A stretch of 18,368 bases of DNA from Christensenella sp. UBA1750. Lineage in GTDB: Bacteria; Bacillota; Clostridia; Christensenellales; UBA1750. Both the position numbers and the translations under genes were made by a program. How positions within the stretch are numbered: the first letter of the stretch is position 1; each line of letters opens with the position of its first letter. The stretch is taken from NCBI GenBank assembly GCA_002315655.1, contig DCHO01000078.1, positions 1,568-19,935 of the forward strand, in the 5' to 3' direction. The notes beneath the pieces are model-generated. The model was not told where the DNA came from, did no database searches, and saw only the letters and a list, made by a program, of their open reading frames with translations. Below are positions 6,342-14,431 of the stretch, piece by piece.

Positions 6342-7219
6342 TTTTCCCACGGATTTGCCGTGAAGTCTCCGCCGCGGCACCATTTTAAGTAGTTCAGCGC
6401 GTGAAGCTGACCCACCATCTCCCACTCCTTGTTGTAGCAGTTGTCGTGGAAGCCCTCTATGGAAATGTCGCCGGTATATCCGTTGCGGTGCAGAATGTAG
6501 AACACATCCCGCCAGTTGGTGTCGCCGAAACCCGGGAAACGATCGGGCACAAAGTCCACCCCGGAGATGAAGCCGCGATGCCGAATGCCGTCCCAATCCA
6601 CGGTTGTGTCCTTGCCGTGAACGTTGAACACCTTGGAAATATACTGTTTGAGCAGCGGCAGCGGGTCGATGAGCTGCTTTAAGGCATGGGCGGGCTCAAA
6701 CTCAATGCCTAAATTGTCCAGCGGAACTTCGGAAAACATCATATCCCAGGCCACGGGGCTGTGGGAAATGTTGCAGGTCTCATTCTGCCAGATACCGCCC
6801 ATGGGGCAGCTCTCAAAGGCAATTCTCACGCCCCTGTCTGCGGCGTAGTTGCCCAGTTCGGTGAAGACCTCTTTGAACTTGGGCATGGCCTTGTCCACGG
6901 ATTCGCCCGGCAGTGCGCCCGCAAAGGTGGAAACGATGGACGTGCCGAACTTGGGCGCATAGTCGATGGCCTTTTTCAGGTTGTCGAAATGCTCCCTGTT
7001 GGCAAGCGGGTTGCAGTAGTAGCCAAAGGCCGTAATGCGCTGCCCACTCTCCGCCAGCGTGTCCTTGGTGAAGTCCGCCAGTTTGTCCAAATCCACGCCG
7101 TAATATTCCATGTGGAAGCCGATCTCGAAGCGCTCAAAGCCCTCTTTTGCCATGGACGGCAGAAGGTCAAACATCATCTGTCCCGGGATGCAGGTGCCGA
7201 TATGAATCTGTTCCATCAT
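6338..7219 (-). CDS. TIM-barrel sugar isomerase/epimerase (AP endonuclease 2 superfamily)
   Basis: 293 residues, typical of xylose-isomerase-like sugar or sugar-phosphate isomerases/epimerases. Likely metal-site elements of this fold are seen at strand ends: AFESCP, GIEFEPAH, FNVHGKD and the terminal SIEGFHD. No signal peptide, so cytoplasmic. The exact reaction (ketose epimerase, aldose-ketose isomerase or inosose-type step) cannot be read from sequence. Start: ATG 7219 follows AAAGGAGAG at about 9 nt; a second ATG is the next codon. An extended -10 promoter lies about 33 bp upstream. The stop codon TGA (6340-6338) lies inside the last linker of the hairpin array, so the repeat abuts or created this gene's end. 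Neighbours are GH51 upstream and the loaP-sugar operon downstream. Confidence 0.82.
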   Translation of the reverse strand: MMEQIHIGTCIPGQMMFDLLPSMAKEGFERFEIGFHMEYYGVDLDKLADFTKDTLAESGQRITAFGYYCNPLANREHFDNLKKAIDYAPKFGTSIVSTFAGALPGESVDKAMPKFKEVFTELGNYAADRGVRIAFESCPMGGIWQNETCNISHSPVAWDMMFSEVPLDNLGIEFEPAHALKQLIDPLPLLKQYISKVFNVHGKDTTVDWDGIRHRGFISGVDFVPDRFPGFGDTNWRDVFYILHRNGYTGDISIEGFHDNCYNKEWEMVGQLHALNYLKWCRGGDFTANPWEK

Positions 7220-7251
7220 TGTCGTACTCTCCTTTGTGTTGGTTTTGTCTG

Positions 7252-7260
7252 ATTATAGCA
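7252..7260 (-). promoter_or_regulatory. Extended -10 promoter of the isomerase/loaP operon
   Basis: On the minus strand TGC-TATAAT is a perfect -10 hexamer with the TG extension. No good -35 is present (TTTTCT at 17-bp spacing), as is usual for extended -10 promoters. It lies about 33 bp before ATG 7219 and just beyond the GH51 terminator, so it begins a new transcription unit. Confidence 0.75.
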
Positions 7261-7270
7261 TATTTTCTTC

Positions 7271-7321
7271 CGAAAGAAAAGGCAAACCGATGCAAAGGAC
7301 GTTTTCTTTCATCGGTTTGCC
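7271..7321 (-). terminator. Rho-independent terminator of the GH51 gene
   Basis: Perfect 12-bp stem (7310-7321 with 7281-7292), 17-nt loop, then TTTTCTTT on the minus strand. It starts 6 bp after the GH51 stop codon. Confidence 0.9.
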
Positions 7322-7327
7322 CAAAAA

Positions 7328-8797
7328 TCATTTCAGAGAAACACGCACCGTGACCACGCCGCCGGCGGGAATCGACACAACGCCGGAGAAGTTCTCGACC
7401 TTCTTTGTGGTCGGCACGACCCTTTCCGGCTGCTCAAAGGTATTGTAAGCGTGAATATCGCCGTCGCCCAGCGTGATGATCTCCGCTTCCTTGCCGATTT
7501 CCCCGCCAAAGGGCACAAGGGAAACTTCCCTGTCTTCCGTTGCGGAAAGGTTTGCCGCCGTCACGGTGAGCATCCCATCCTTCATCGAAGCGGAAACGGA
7601 CAGTCCCGGTAGGTCTTCCGGCAGTCCGTCACATTCGGCGATGGTGCGAATGACGGTTGCGTCCTGATGATACTGCATCATGTCAAACACATGATAGGTC
7701 GGCGTGCAGATGCAGTTTTCTCCCGCAGAGAGGAACAGACAGTGCAGATTGTTGACCAGCTGCGCCACAGTGCAGAGCTTTATCTTCTCGCAGTGGTTGT
7801 TAAAAATGTTGAGGGTCATGGCGGTGACAACGGCATCGCGCATGGTGCTCTGCTGCTCAAAGAGGTTATAGCCCTTGGATGGTCCTGTGCCTTCGGGATG
7901 CCAGCAGCCCCACTCGTCAATGCAGAGCTTCGCCTTGTCCTCCATCTTGTAGGACACCACCGCCGCCCAATGCCGACGGATCAGTTCATCCATCTTTCCC
8001 GCCTGAGACAGCAGCCGATACCATTCCTCCTCCGTGAAGTTCACCGTATCCCCCGCGTTTCCGCAGTAATAGTGGAAGGACATTCCTGATGACTTGCCCC
8101 GGTTGTTGTCCAGCACGGAGAGCATCTGCCGTGTCCACGAAATGTCGCCCGCGTTGGCGCCGGAGAGGATCAGTTCCAGCCCGGGCACCACGTCAAACAT
8201 CATTTCGCGGTATCTGCGGTATTCCATGGCATAGCTTTCCGGGGTCATGTTTCCGCCGCCGCCCCAGGTCTCGTTCCCCACACCCCAGAGCTTAACGTTG
8301 TACGGCTCCTTATGCCCGTTGCTCTCGCGCAGTTGGGAAAGCGTAGTGGTGCCGGCGGGCGAATTGCAGTAGTCGATCCATTTCCGGATGTGCATGGGCG
8401 TTGTGGAGGTGATGTTGGCGGCAATGTAGGCTTCCGCGCCCAGCTGCTCGCAGAAATCCAGAAATTCATCCGTTCCGACCAGATTCGGCTCATACCGCCC
8501 GTCCCGCATCGTCCAGCAGGAGACCCGCGTGGGTCTTTCTTCTTTGGGGCCTATGCCGTCCATCCAGTCATAGACCTCGGCAAAGCAGCCGCCCGGCCAG
8601 CGCACCAGCGGAATGTTCGCCTTTTTCATTTTCACGATGATTTCCTTGCGGAAGCCGTGAACGTTGGGCCCGGTGGAATCCTCGCCCACATAGATGCCGT
8701 CATAAATGACCCCGCCGATGTGCTCGGCAAATACGCCGTAAATGTTCTTTTCCGCCTTCCCGATGATCTCCGGGAACACAAGGTCGATCCTGTCCAT
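7328..8797 (-). CDS. Intracellular GH51 alpha-L-arabinofuranosidase
   Basis: 489 residues from ATG 8797, the normal length for bacterial GH51 enzymes, which release L-arabinose from arabino-oligosaccharides with retention. The acid/base Glu is E176 in LWGVGNETWGGGG and the nucleophile is E295 in CIDEWGCWH; from memory Geobacillus AbfA uses E175 and E294, so spacing is identical. RWPGGCF near residue 68 is the substrate-binding loop. A TIM barrel is followed by a C-terminal beta domain ending GGVVTVRVSLK. No signal peptide, so it acts on imported oligosaccharides. The frame is open to 8863, but ATG 8797 has AAAGGA 8 nt upstream and lies downstream of the promoter, whereas 8863 lies upstream of the -10. 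It is monocistronic: own promoter and own terminator. No transporter for its substrate is in the window. Confidence 0.93.
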   Translation of the reverse strand: MDRIDLVFPEIIGKAEKNIYGVFAEHIGGVIYDGIYVGEDSTGPNVHGFRKEIIVKMKKANIPLVRWPGGCFAEVYDWMDGIGPKEERPTRVSCWTMRDGRYEPNLVGTDEFLDFCEQLGAEAYIAANITSTTPMHIRKWIDYCNSPAGTTTLSQLRESNGHKEPYNVKLWGVGNETWGGGGNMTPESYAMEYRRYREMMFDVVPGLELILSGANAGDISWTRQMLSVLDNNRGKSSGMSFHYYCGNAGDTVNFTEEEWYRLLSQAGKMDELIRRHWAAVVSYKMEDKAKLCIDEWGCWHPEGTGPSKGYNLFEQQSTMRDAVVTAMTLNIFNNHCEKIKLCTVAQLVNNLHCLFLSAGENCICTPTYHVFDMMQYHQDATVIRTIAECDGLPEDLPGLSVSASMKDGMLTVTAANLSATEDREVSLVPFGGEIGKEAEIITLGDGDIHAYNTFEQPERVVPTTKKVENFSGVVSIPAGGVVTVRVSLK

Positions 8798-8853
8798 ATC
8801 CTCTGTCCTTTCTTTTCGTTCCTCGCTTTTTTCAAAGCGTGTTCTTTGTTGGA

Positions 8854-8882
8854 ATCTTATCACATTCTTAATATTTCGTCAA
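8854..8882 (-). promoter_or_regulatory. Sigma-A-type promoter of the GH51 gene
   Basis: Minus strand -35 TTGACG (8882-8877), 17-bp spacer, -10 TAAGAT (8859-8854). Predicted transcript start is about 50 nt before ATG 8797. A 6-bp hairpin (8824-8839, CGCTTT/AAAGCG) lies in the leader and could be an operator or RNA element; no known operator is recognised. Confidence 0.75.
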
Positions 8883-8946
8883 TTCAACGATTACGCTCCG
8901 CGCAAAAAATTTGCTTGTTACTTTTTTATCAACAGTCAAGAAAACC

Positions 8947-8975
8947 ATTGCAAAACTTCTCATCTTCGGCTATAA
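8947..8975 (+). promoter_or_regulatory. Sigma-A-type promoter of the pgk-tpiA-gpmI operon
   Basis: -35 TTGCAA (8947-8952), 17-bp spacer, -10 TATAAT (8970-8975). The leader to ATG 9070 is about 88 nt and holds a small hairpin GGAAG/CTTCC at 9001-9015. It is divergent from the GH51 promoter; the -35 boxes are 64 bp apart. Confidence 0.82.
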
Positions 8976-9069
8976 TGTTAATTGAAAGAAAAAGGTAGTC
9001 GGAAGCATCCCTTCCATGACGCCCTGATTCACACATAGACCCCCAATAAATCAACAAGGAGTGTGTGTT

Positions 9070-10257
9070 ATGAACAAGAAGACAATCGAGGATATCAACG
9101 TATCCGGCAAGCGCGTATTGGTGCGCTGCGACTTCAACGTTCCTCTGGACGGCAAAAAGATCACCGATGAGACCCGCATCGTGGCGGCTCTCCCCACCAT
9201 CGAATATCTGCTCAAACAGAATGCCGCTGTCATTCTCTGCTCTCACCTGGGTCGTCCCAAGGGAGAGTTCAACATGAAGTATTCTCTGGCTCCCGTGGCA
9301 CAGCGTCTCTCCGAGAAGCTGGACAAGAAGGTCGTTTTCACCAATGACGTCATCGGTGAGGACGCCAAGGCGAAGATCGCCGCCATGCAGCCCGGTGATG
9401 TGGTGCTTTTGGAGAATCTCCGCTTCCACGCCGAGGAAGAAAAGAACGATCCCGAGTTCGCCAAGGCTCTGGCTTCCTTTGCTGATATTTTTGTCAACGA
9501 TGCCTTCGGCACCGCACACCGCGCCCACGCCTCCACCGAGGGTGTGACCCACTATCTGCCCGCCGTTGCCGGTTACCTGATCGGCAAGGAACTGGACATC
9601 ATGGGCAAGGCTCTGGAAAATCCCGCCCGTCCCTTCGTGGCCGTCTTAGGCGGCTCCAAGGTCGGCGACAAGATCGGCGTCATCTCCAACCTGCTGGAAA
9701 AGGTTGACACCCTGATCATCGGCGGCGGTATGTCCTACACCTTTCAGGTCGCCTTGGGCGGCCACATCGGCAAATCCCTGTTCCAGGCTGACTATGTTGA
9801 TTTTGCCAAGGAAATGATTGAGAAGGCCAAGAAGCTGAACGTTCGTCTGGTTCTGCCTGTGGATAACGTCTGCGGTCAGGAATTCTCCAACGATACCATG
9901 CGCATCACCGTGCACTCCAAGGAGATCCCCGACGGTTGGGAAGGCATGGACATCGGACCCCAGACCCAGGCTCTCTTCTCTGCCGAGATCGCGCACGCCA
10001 AGACCGTTGTTTGGAACGGCCCCATGGGCGTGTTCGAGTTCCCCTCCTTCGCCGTGGGCACCCGCTCCATCGCGCAGGCTTTGGCGGACAACAAGAGCTG
10101 CATCTCCATCATCGGCGGCGGCGACTCCGCAGCGGCTGTTGAGCAGATGGGCTACGGCAAGCTGATGACCCACATCTCCACCGGCGGCGGTGCTTCTCTG
10201 GAGTTCCTGGAGGGCAAGACCTTACCCGGCGTTGCCGCTCTGAACGACAAGGAATAA
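9070..10257 (+). CDS. pgk: Phosphoglycerate kinase
   Basis: 395 residues, standard bacterial length. It transfers phosphate from 1,3-bisphosphoglycerate to ADP, the first ATP-yielding step of lower glycolysis. Signatures: DFNVPLDG near 20-27, SHLGRPKG, NDAFGTAHRAHAST, GGSKVGDKIGV, WNGPMGVFE, IIGGGDSAAA and the C-terminal HISTGGGASLEFLEGKTLPG. Start ATG 9070 has AAGGAG 8 nt upstream; the in-frame GTG at 9061 overlaps that ribosome-binding site and is rejected. First gene of a pgk-tpiA-gpmI operon behind a near-consensus promoter. gapA is not immediately upstream, unlike in many Firmicutes. Codon use is strongly biased, as expected for a highly expressed gene. Confidence 0.98.
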   Translation: MNKKTIEDINVSGKRVLVRCDFNVPLDGKKITDETRIVAALPTIEYLLKQNAAVILCSHLGRPKGEFNMKYSLAPVAQRLSEKLDKKVVFTNDVIGEDAKAKIAAMQPGDVVLLENLRFHAEEEKNDPEFAKALASFADIFVNDAFGTAHRAHASTEGVTHYLPAVAGYLIGKELDIMGKALENPARPFVAVLGGSKVGDKIGVISNLLEKVDTLIIGGGMSYTFQVALGGHIGKSLFQADYVDFAKEMIEKAKKLNVRLVLPVDNVCGQEFSNDTMRITVHSKEIPDGWEGMDIGPQTQALFSAEIAHAKTVVWNGPMGVFEFPSFAVGTRSIAQALADNKSCISIIGGGDSAAAVEQMGYGKLMTHISTGGGASLEFLEGKTLPGVAALNDKE

Positions 10258-10292
10258 ATTTCTGTAAAGTTCTGTAAATCAAGCAAATTTTG

Positions 10293-10322
10293 AGTGCTCT
10301 GCGACAAAAATCGCAGGGCACT
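10293..10322 (+). promoter_or_regulatory. Stable intergenic hairpin between pgk and tpiA
   Basis: 12-bp stem (10293-10304 with 10311-10322, one G-U pair) with a CAAAAA loop, 35 bp after the pgk stop. It is followed by TCCTATGA, not a T-run, so it is probably not a full terminator; mRNA processing, 3' protection of pgk mRNA or partial termination are possible roles. A direct repeat of TTCTGTAAA precedes it (about 10260-10278). Confidence 0.6.
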
Positions 10323-10346
10323 TCCTATGAAAAGAGGATAAATAAC

Positions 10347-11111
10347 ATGAGAAAACCCATTATTGCCGGCAACTGGAAAATGAACAAGCTCCCCTGCGAA
10401 GGCGCGGCTCTCGTCGAGGCCTTGAAGCCCCGCGTCAAGGACGCTAAGTGTGACGTGGTCGTCTGCGTTCCCTTTGTTGACCTCATCGCCGCCGTCAAGG
10501 CCGCCGAAGGCTCCAACATCAAGGTCGGTGCGCAGAATATGCACTGGAAGGAATCCGGCGCGTACACCGGCGAAATCTCCGCCGATATGTTAAAGGCCGT
10601 CGGTGCCGAGTATGTCATCATCGGCCACTCCGAGCGCCGCCAGTATTTTGCCGAGACCGACGAGACCGTGAACAACAAGGTGCTGGTCGCCGTGGAAAAA
10701 GGGCTGACCCCCATCATCTGCGTGGGCGAATCCCTTGCCCAGCGCGAAGCGGGCGAGACCGACGGCCTTGTCTCCTCCCAGACCGTGAAGGCGCTGGCGG
10801 GACTGACCGGCGAGCAGGTCAAGAACGTCATCATTGCCTACGAGCCCATCTGGGCCATCGGCACCGGCAGAACCGCTACAGACGAACAGGCCAACGAGAC
10901 CATCGGCGTGATCCGCAAGGCCATCGAGGGCGCTTACGGTAAGGAAGTTGCCGAGGCCACCCGCATCCAGTACGGCGGATCAATGAACGCCAAGAACTGC
11001 GCAGGCCTCATGGCACAGGAGGAGATCGACGGCGGCCTCATCGGCGGCGCATCTCTGAAGGACGAGGACTTCTCCATCATCGTTGCCGCCGCTACCGCTA
11101 CCGTCAAGTAA
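10347..11111 (+). CDS. tpiA: Triosephosphate isomerase
   Basis: 254 residues. It interconverts dihydroxyacetone phosphate and glyceraldehyde 3-phosphate. Catalytic residues are in place: N9 and K11 in AGNWKMN, H94 in IIGHSERR, E166 in AYEPIWAIGTG; the phosphate-binding YGGS and GLIGGASL loops close the barrel. The frame is open upstream to 10290, but that extension runs through the intergenic hairpin; ATG 10347 has AGAGGA 8 nt upstream and begins the conserved MRKPIIAGNWKMN. Second gene of the glycolytic operon, 89 bp after pgk and 21 bp before gpmI. Confidence 0.98.
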   Translation: MRKPIIAGNWKMNKLPCEGAALVEALKPRVKDAKCDVVVCVPFVDLIAAVKAAEGSNIKVGAQNMHWKESGAYTGEISADMLKAVGAEYVIIGHSERRQYFAETDETVNNKVLVAVEKGLTPIICVGESLAQREAGETDGLVSSQTVKALAGLTGEQVKNVIIAYEPIWAIGTGRTATDEQANETIGVIRKAIEGAYGKEVAEATRIQYGGSMNAKNCAGLMAQEEIDGGLIGGASLKDEDFSIIVAAATATVK

Positions 11112-11132
11112 TCCACGCGAGGTAAATATACA

Positions 11133-12677
11133 ATGTCTAAGAAAATGACCGCTTTAATCATCATGGACGGCTTCGGCTTCCGCAAGGAGACCGAGGGCAA
11201 CGCCATCCGCCTGGCCGGAACCCCCAATCTGGACAAGCTCATGGCCGAATATCCCAACACCTTAATCGGCGCTTCCGGCATGGATGTCGGTCTCCCCGAC
11301 GGACAGATGGGCAACTCCGAGGTCGGCCACACCAACATCGGCGCAGGGCGTATCGTCTATCAGGAACTGACCCGCATCACCAAATCCATTCAGGACGGCG
11401 ACTTCTTCTCCGTTCCTGAGTTCGTGGAGGCCTGTGCCAACGCCAAGAAAAACGGCGGCAAGCTGCACCTCATCGGTCTGCTGTCCGACGGCGGCGTGCA
11501 CTCCCACATCGAGCACTTGAAAGCCCTCATCAAAATGGCCAAGCTGCAGGGACTGGACAACGTGTACGTTCACGGCATCATGGACGGCCGCGACACACCT
11601 CCCGCTTCCGGCATCGACTATGTGAAGCAGCTCATGGATTACATGAAGGAGATCGGTTTCGGTAGCATCGCCACCCTCTCCGGCCGCTTCTGGGCGATGG
11701 ACAGAGACAAGCGCTGGGATCGCGTGCAGAAGGCTTATGAAGCCATTGCGGGCGGCATCGGCAACACCGCCGCCTGCCCCCTGTGCGCCATGAAGGATTC
11801 CTACGCAAACGACAAGACCGACGAGTTTGTCGTGCCCTGCGTGATCTTAGACGGCGACAAGCCCACCGCAAAGGTAGAAGCGGGCGATTCCATCATCTTC
11901 TTCAACTTCCGTCCCGACCGTGCAAGAGAGATCACCCGTGCCTTCATCGAGCCGGACTTTGCGGACTTTGAGCGCATCGGCGGCTACAAGCCCGTCACTT
12001 ATGTCTGCATGACCCGCTACGACGAGACCTTCACCAATATGTCCGTGGCCTTCAAGCCCCAGTCTCTCGCCAACACCTTGGGACAGTATCTTGCCGCCAA
12101 CGGCAAGACCCAGCTGCGCATCGCCGAGACCGAGAAGTACGCCCACGTTACCTTCTTCTTCAACGGCGGCGTGGAAGCGCCCAACGAGAACGAAGACCGC
12201 GTGCTGATTCCCTCCCCCAAGGTCACGACCTACGATCTGAAGCCCGACATGAGCGCCAATGAAGTCACCGAAAAGGTGCTGGAATGCGTGAACTCCGGCA
12301 AGTACGACGTGATGATCCTCAACTTCGCCAACTGCGACATGGTGGGTCACACCGGCGTTATGGAAGCCGCCATCGAGGCCGTGAAGACCGTGGACAACTG
12401 CGTGGGCAAGGTGGTTTCCGCCATTTTAGCCAACGGCGGACGCGCCCTCATCACTGCCGACCACGGCAATGCCGACATGATGGTCGATCCTGAGACCAAC
12501 CAGCCCTTCACCGCCCACACCACCAACAAGGTTCCCTTCATTCTGGTAGACCCCGCGAAGAAGGGTGCTGCCCTGCGCGAAGGCGGTGTGCTGGCCGACC
12601 TCGCCCCCACCATGCTGGACTTGATGGAAATGCCCCAGCCTGATGAGATGACCGGCAAATCCCTGATCGCCAAGTAA
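11133..12677 (+). CDS. gpmI: Cofactor-independent phosphoglycerate mutase
   Basis: 514 residues, standard for the 2,3-bisphosphoglycerate-independent, Mn-dependent enzyme that converts 3- to 2-phosphoglycerate. D12 (MDGFGF) and catalytic S62 (MGNSEVGH) are at the classic positions. Other metal or substrate motifs are GLLSDGGVHSH, HGIMDGRDTPP, NFRPDRAREITRAF, NCDMVGHTG and ADHGNADMM. Start ATG 11133 has GAGG about 11 nt upstream. Last gene of the operon, followed after 19 bp by a bidirectional terminator. Enolase, the next pathway step, is not in the window. Confidence 0.98.
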   Translation: MSKKMTALIIMDGFGFRKETEGNAIRLAGTPNLDKLMAEYPNTLIGASGMDVGLPDGQMGNSEVGHTNIGAGRIVYQELTRITKSIQDGDFFSVPEFVEACANAKKNGGKLHLIGLLSDGGVHSHIEHLKALIKMAKLQGLDNVYVHGIMDGRDTPPASGIDYVKQLMDYMKEIGFGSIATLSGRFWAMDRDKRWDRVQKAYEAIAGGIGNTAACPLCAMKDSYANDKTDEFVVPCVILDGDKPTAKVEAGDSIIFFNFRPDRAREITRAFIEPDFADFERIGGYKPVTYVCMTRYDETFTNMSVAFKPQSLANTLGQYLAANGKTQLRIAETEKYAHVTFFFNGGVEAPNENEDRVLIPSPKVTTYDLKPDMSANEVTEKVLECVNSGKYDVMILNFANCDMVGHTGVMEAAIEAVKTVDNCVGKVVSAILANGGRALITADHGNADMMVDPETNQPFTAHTTNKVPFILVDPAKKGAALREGGVLADLAPTMLDLMEMPQPDEMTGKSLIAK

Positions 12678-12696
12678 GCAAAACCGCAAGCTATAC

Positions 12697-12733
12697 AAAA
12701 GGAAGAACAGTCAACAGGCCGTTCTTCCTTTTT
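12697..12733. terminator. Bidirectional terminator between gpmI and the lipoprotein gene
   Basis: Perfect 12-bp stem (12697-12708 AAAAGGAAGAAC with 12721-12732) and a 12-nt loop. On the plus strand it ends in TTTTTGTTGTTT. On the minus strand it ends in TTTTGTAT, 13 bp after the stop of the convergent gene at 12746. It serves both converging operons. Confidence 0.9.
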
Positions 12734-12745
12734 GTTGTTTCATTG

Positions 12746-14431
12746 TTATTTGATGTTCGTCCACTGTTCGATGCCGCGGAAGGGCTGTCCCTGACGGGGC
12801 GTGCCGATGAAGGACACATCGCCGCCGTAGATTGCGGTGGCGGTGCGCACGCACAGCGTATAGACGGGAAGCTCATCTAAGATGCAGCTATACACCTTCT
12901 GCATCGCGGTGTAATACACATCCGCGTCACCCGCCGTTGTAAGCGCTGCCAGTGCTTCATCCATGACCTGCGAGGAATAGCCCATCACATTGTTTTCGCC
13001 CTCGGTGGAAAGCAGGGAGGAAAGATTCCCGTCGTCAGGCAGATAGAAGCTCACCAGCAGCAGGTCGTATTCGCCTTTATCAATCTCCTTCTGCAATTCA
13101 TCGAAGGGCACGGTGGTGACATTCACCCGAACCCCCACGGTCTTGAACTGCTCGGCCAGCCGCGCCGCCGCTTCCTTGTGGCTTGAGGTTTCTTCTTCGT
13201 TGGTGAGGATGTTGAGCGTCAGTTCTTCCTCATCGGTTGAATTGTCCCGATCCTTCTCCCCGACAATGCCGGACAGGGCATCTTCCTCGTCTTCCTCCGG
13301 CTTCTCGGGTTCGTCCGGGGTTTCTTCCGCTTCTTCCGTTGTTTCCGGCTTCTTTTCCAGATAGCCGTCACCGTCTATATCCTCCCAACCCAACTCATAA
13401 AGGGTTGCGTTGGCGGCCTCAATGTCATAGGAAAGGCCTTCCGCCAGCTCTGCCAGCCAGGAGTCCGGCACAACGGGCACCTCCACCGAAACGCCGTGGT
13501 TTTGGTAAGTGTTGCTGATGAGATCCGATCTGTCAATGACCTGCGCCAAGGCCTGCCGGAGCTTGAGTTCGCCCAGCTCTCCGTTCAAATTCGGCAGCAG
13601 CAGTTCGGCACGGCCTGTGGAATATTCCTGTCTGGAAACGCCGCTGCGTCGGGACAGGGAAGAAACCGTCAGCATATTCACGCCGCACACATCCAGCGTG
13701 CCGTTCAGGAAGGTGTTCAGCTCGGAGTTCTCATCTTCCAGCGCAATGCAATGGATCGCAGGAATCTGCGCCGGGGTACGCCACCAGCGTTCAAAGCGAG
13801 AAAGCTCCATGCTCTGCCCCTGCTCATAGGACGTGACCATGTACGGCCCCGTCCCTGCGGGGAACTCGTTTTCCTCCTGATGGGAAGTGACGGGGAACGT
13901 GAGGCAGAACAGCGCAGCATAGCCCAGTTCGCTCTTTAAGGTGAACACGCGCTCGCTCTCCACCTTCATTTCGGTGATACCGGCAATGGTGTCCTTCCAC
14001 GGGCTGTCCTTGGAGGCCTTAATCTCCTTATAGCTCTTGACCACGGCATTTGCCGTCAGCCCGGTGCCGTCATGGAAAAGCACCTGGGTGCGCAGCGTCA
14101 CGCGGTAGCCGTCCTCCAGCGATTCAACCCTTTCCGCCAGCCAGTTTTCCGGCTGATTCTGATCATTTAAGCGCATCACGCTCTCATAGCACAGGGAGAA
14201 AAGCTCCTGCATCCCTTCGGATGGATTGGTCAGCGGGTTCAGCACCCCGGAATTTACCGGCATGGAAAGGGTCAGTGCCGCGCTTTCCCCCGCCTCCGAC
14301 TGCATATCTTCGCTGCCCGGCGTGGGCGTGACGGTGAGCTGCGACCAGGAGAAGGTCGATCTACTCCGACACCCCGTTGTCAGGCAGAGTACAAGCAAAC
14401 AGATCAGGGTAAGCTTCAACATATTTTTCAT
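12746..14431 (-). CDS. Family 5 substrate-binding lipoprotein with acidic insert
   Basis: 561 residues. The N-terminal signal peptide (KLTLICLLVLCLTTGC) ends at C21 in a lipobox-like TTGC. The body follows the extracellular solute-binding family 5 pattern (oligopeptide, dipeptide or nickel type): LNPLTNP, YESVMRL, FHDGTGLTANAV, FPAGTGPYMV, LRQALAQVIDR and GWEDIDGDGYLEK. Residues 361-402 form a low-complexity acidic insert with 20 of 42 residues D or E plus prolines, lying between the two halves of the second lobe. No permease or ATPase gene is adjacent, so it is an orphan binding protein or uses a distant transporter. It starts inside the lytic transglycosylase gene (71-nt overlap) with AAAGG 12 nt before ATG 14431, so it is probably translationally coupled. 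Family is likely; ligand unknown. Confidence 0.85.
   Translation of the reverse strand: MKNMLKLTLICLLVLCLTTGCRSRSTFSWSQLTVTPTPGSEDMQSEAGESAALTLSMPVNSGVLNPLTNPSEGMQELFSLCYESVMRLNDQNQPENWLAERVESLEDGYRVTLRTQVLFHDGTGLTANAVVKSYKEIKASKDSPWKDTIAGITEMKVESERVFTLKSELGYAALFCLTFPVTSHQEENEFPAGTGPYMVTSYEQGQSMELSRFERWWRTPAQIPAIHCIALEDENSELNTFLNGTLDVCGVNMLTVSSLSRRSGVSRQEYSTGRAELLLPNLNGELGELKLRQALAQVIDRSDLISNTYQNHGVSVEVPVVPDSWLAELAEGLSYDIEAANATLYELGWEDIDGDGYLEKKPETTEEAEETPDEPEKPEEDEEDALSGIVGEKDRDNSTDEEELTLNILTNEEETSSHKEAAARLAEQFKTVGVRVNVTTVPFDELQKEIDKGEYDLLLVSFYLPDDGNLSSLLSTEGENNVMGYSSQVMDEALAALTTAGDADVYYTAMQKVYSCILDELPVYTLCVRTATAIYGGDVSFIGTPRQGQPFRGIEQWTNIK

Noticed and set aside
8312..9552. Plus-strand frame 8312-8998 and minus-strand frame 8929-9552
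   Set aside because: They are antisense to GH51 and pgk, and the promoter elements of both operons lie inside them.
10293..10322. Calling the pgk-tpiA hairpin a rho-independent terminator
   Set aside because: The stem is followed by TCCTATGA with no T-run, and tpiA has no convincing separate promoter.
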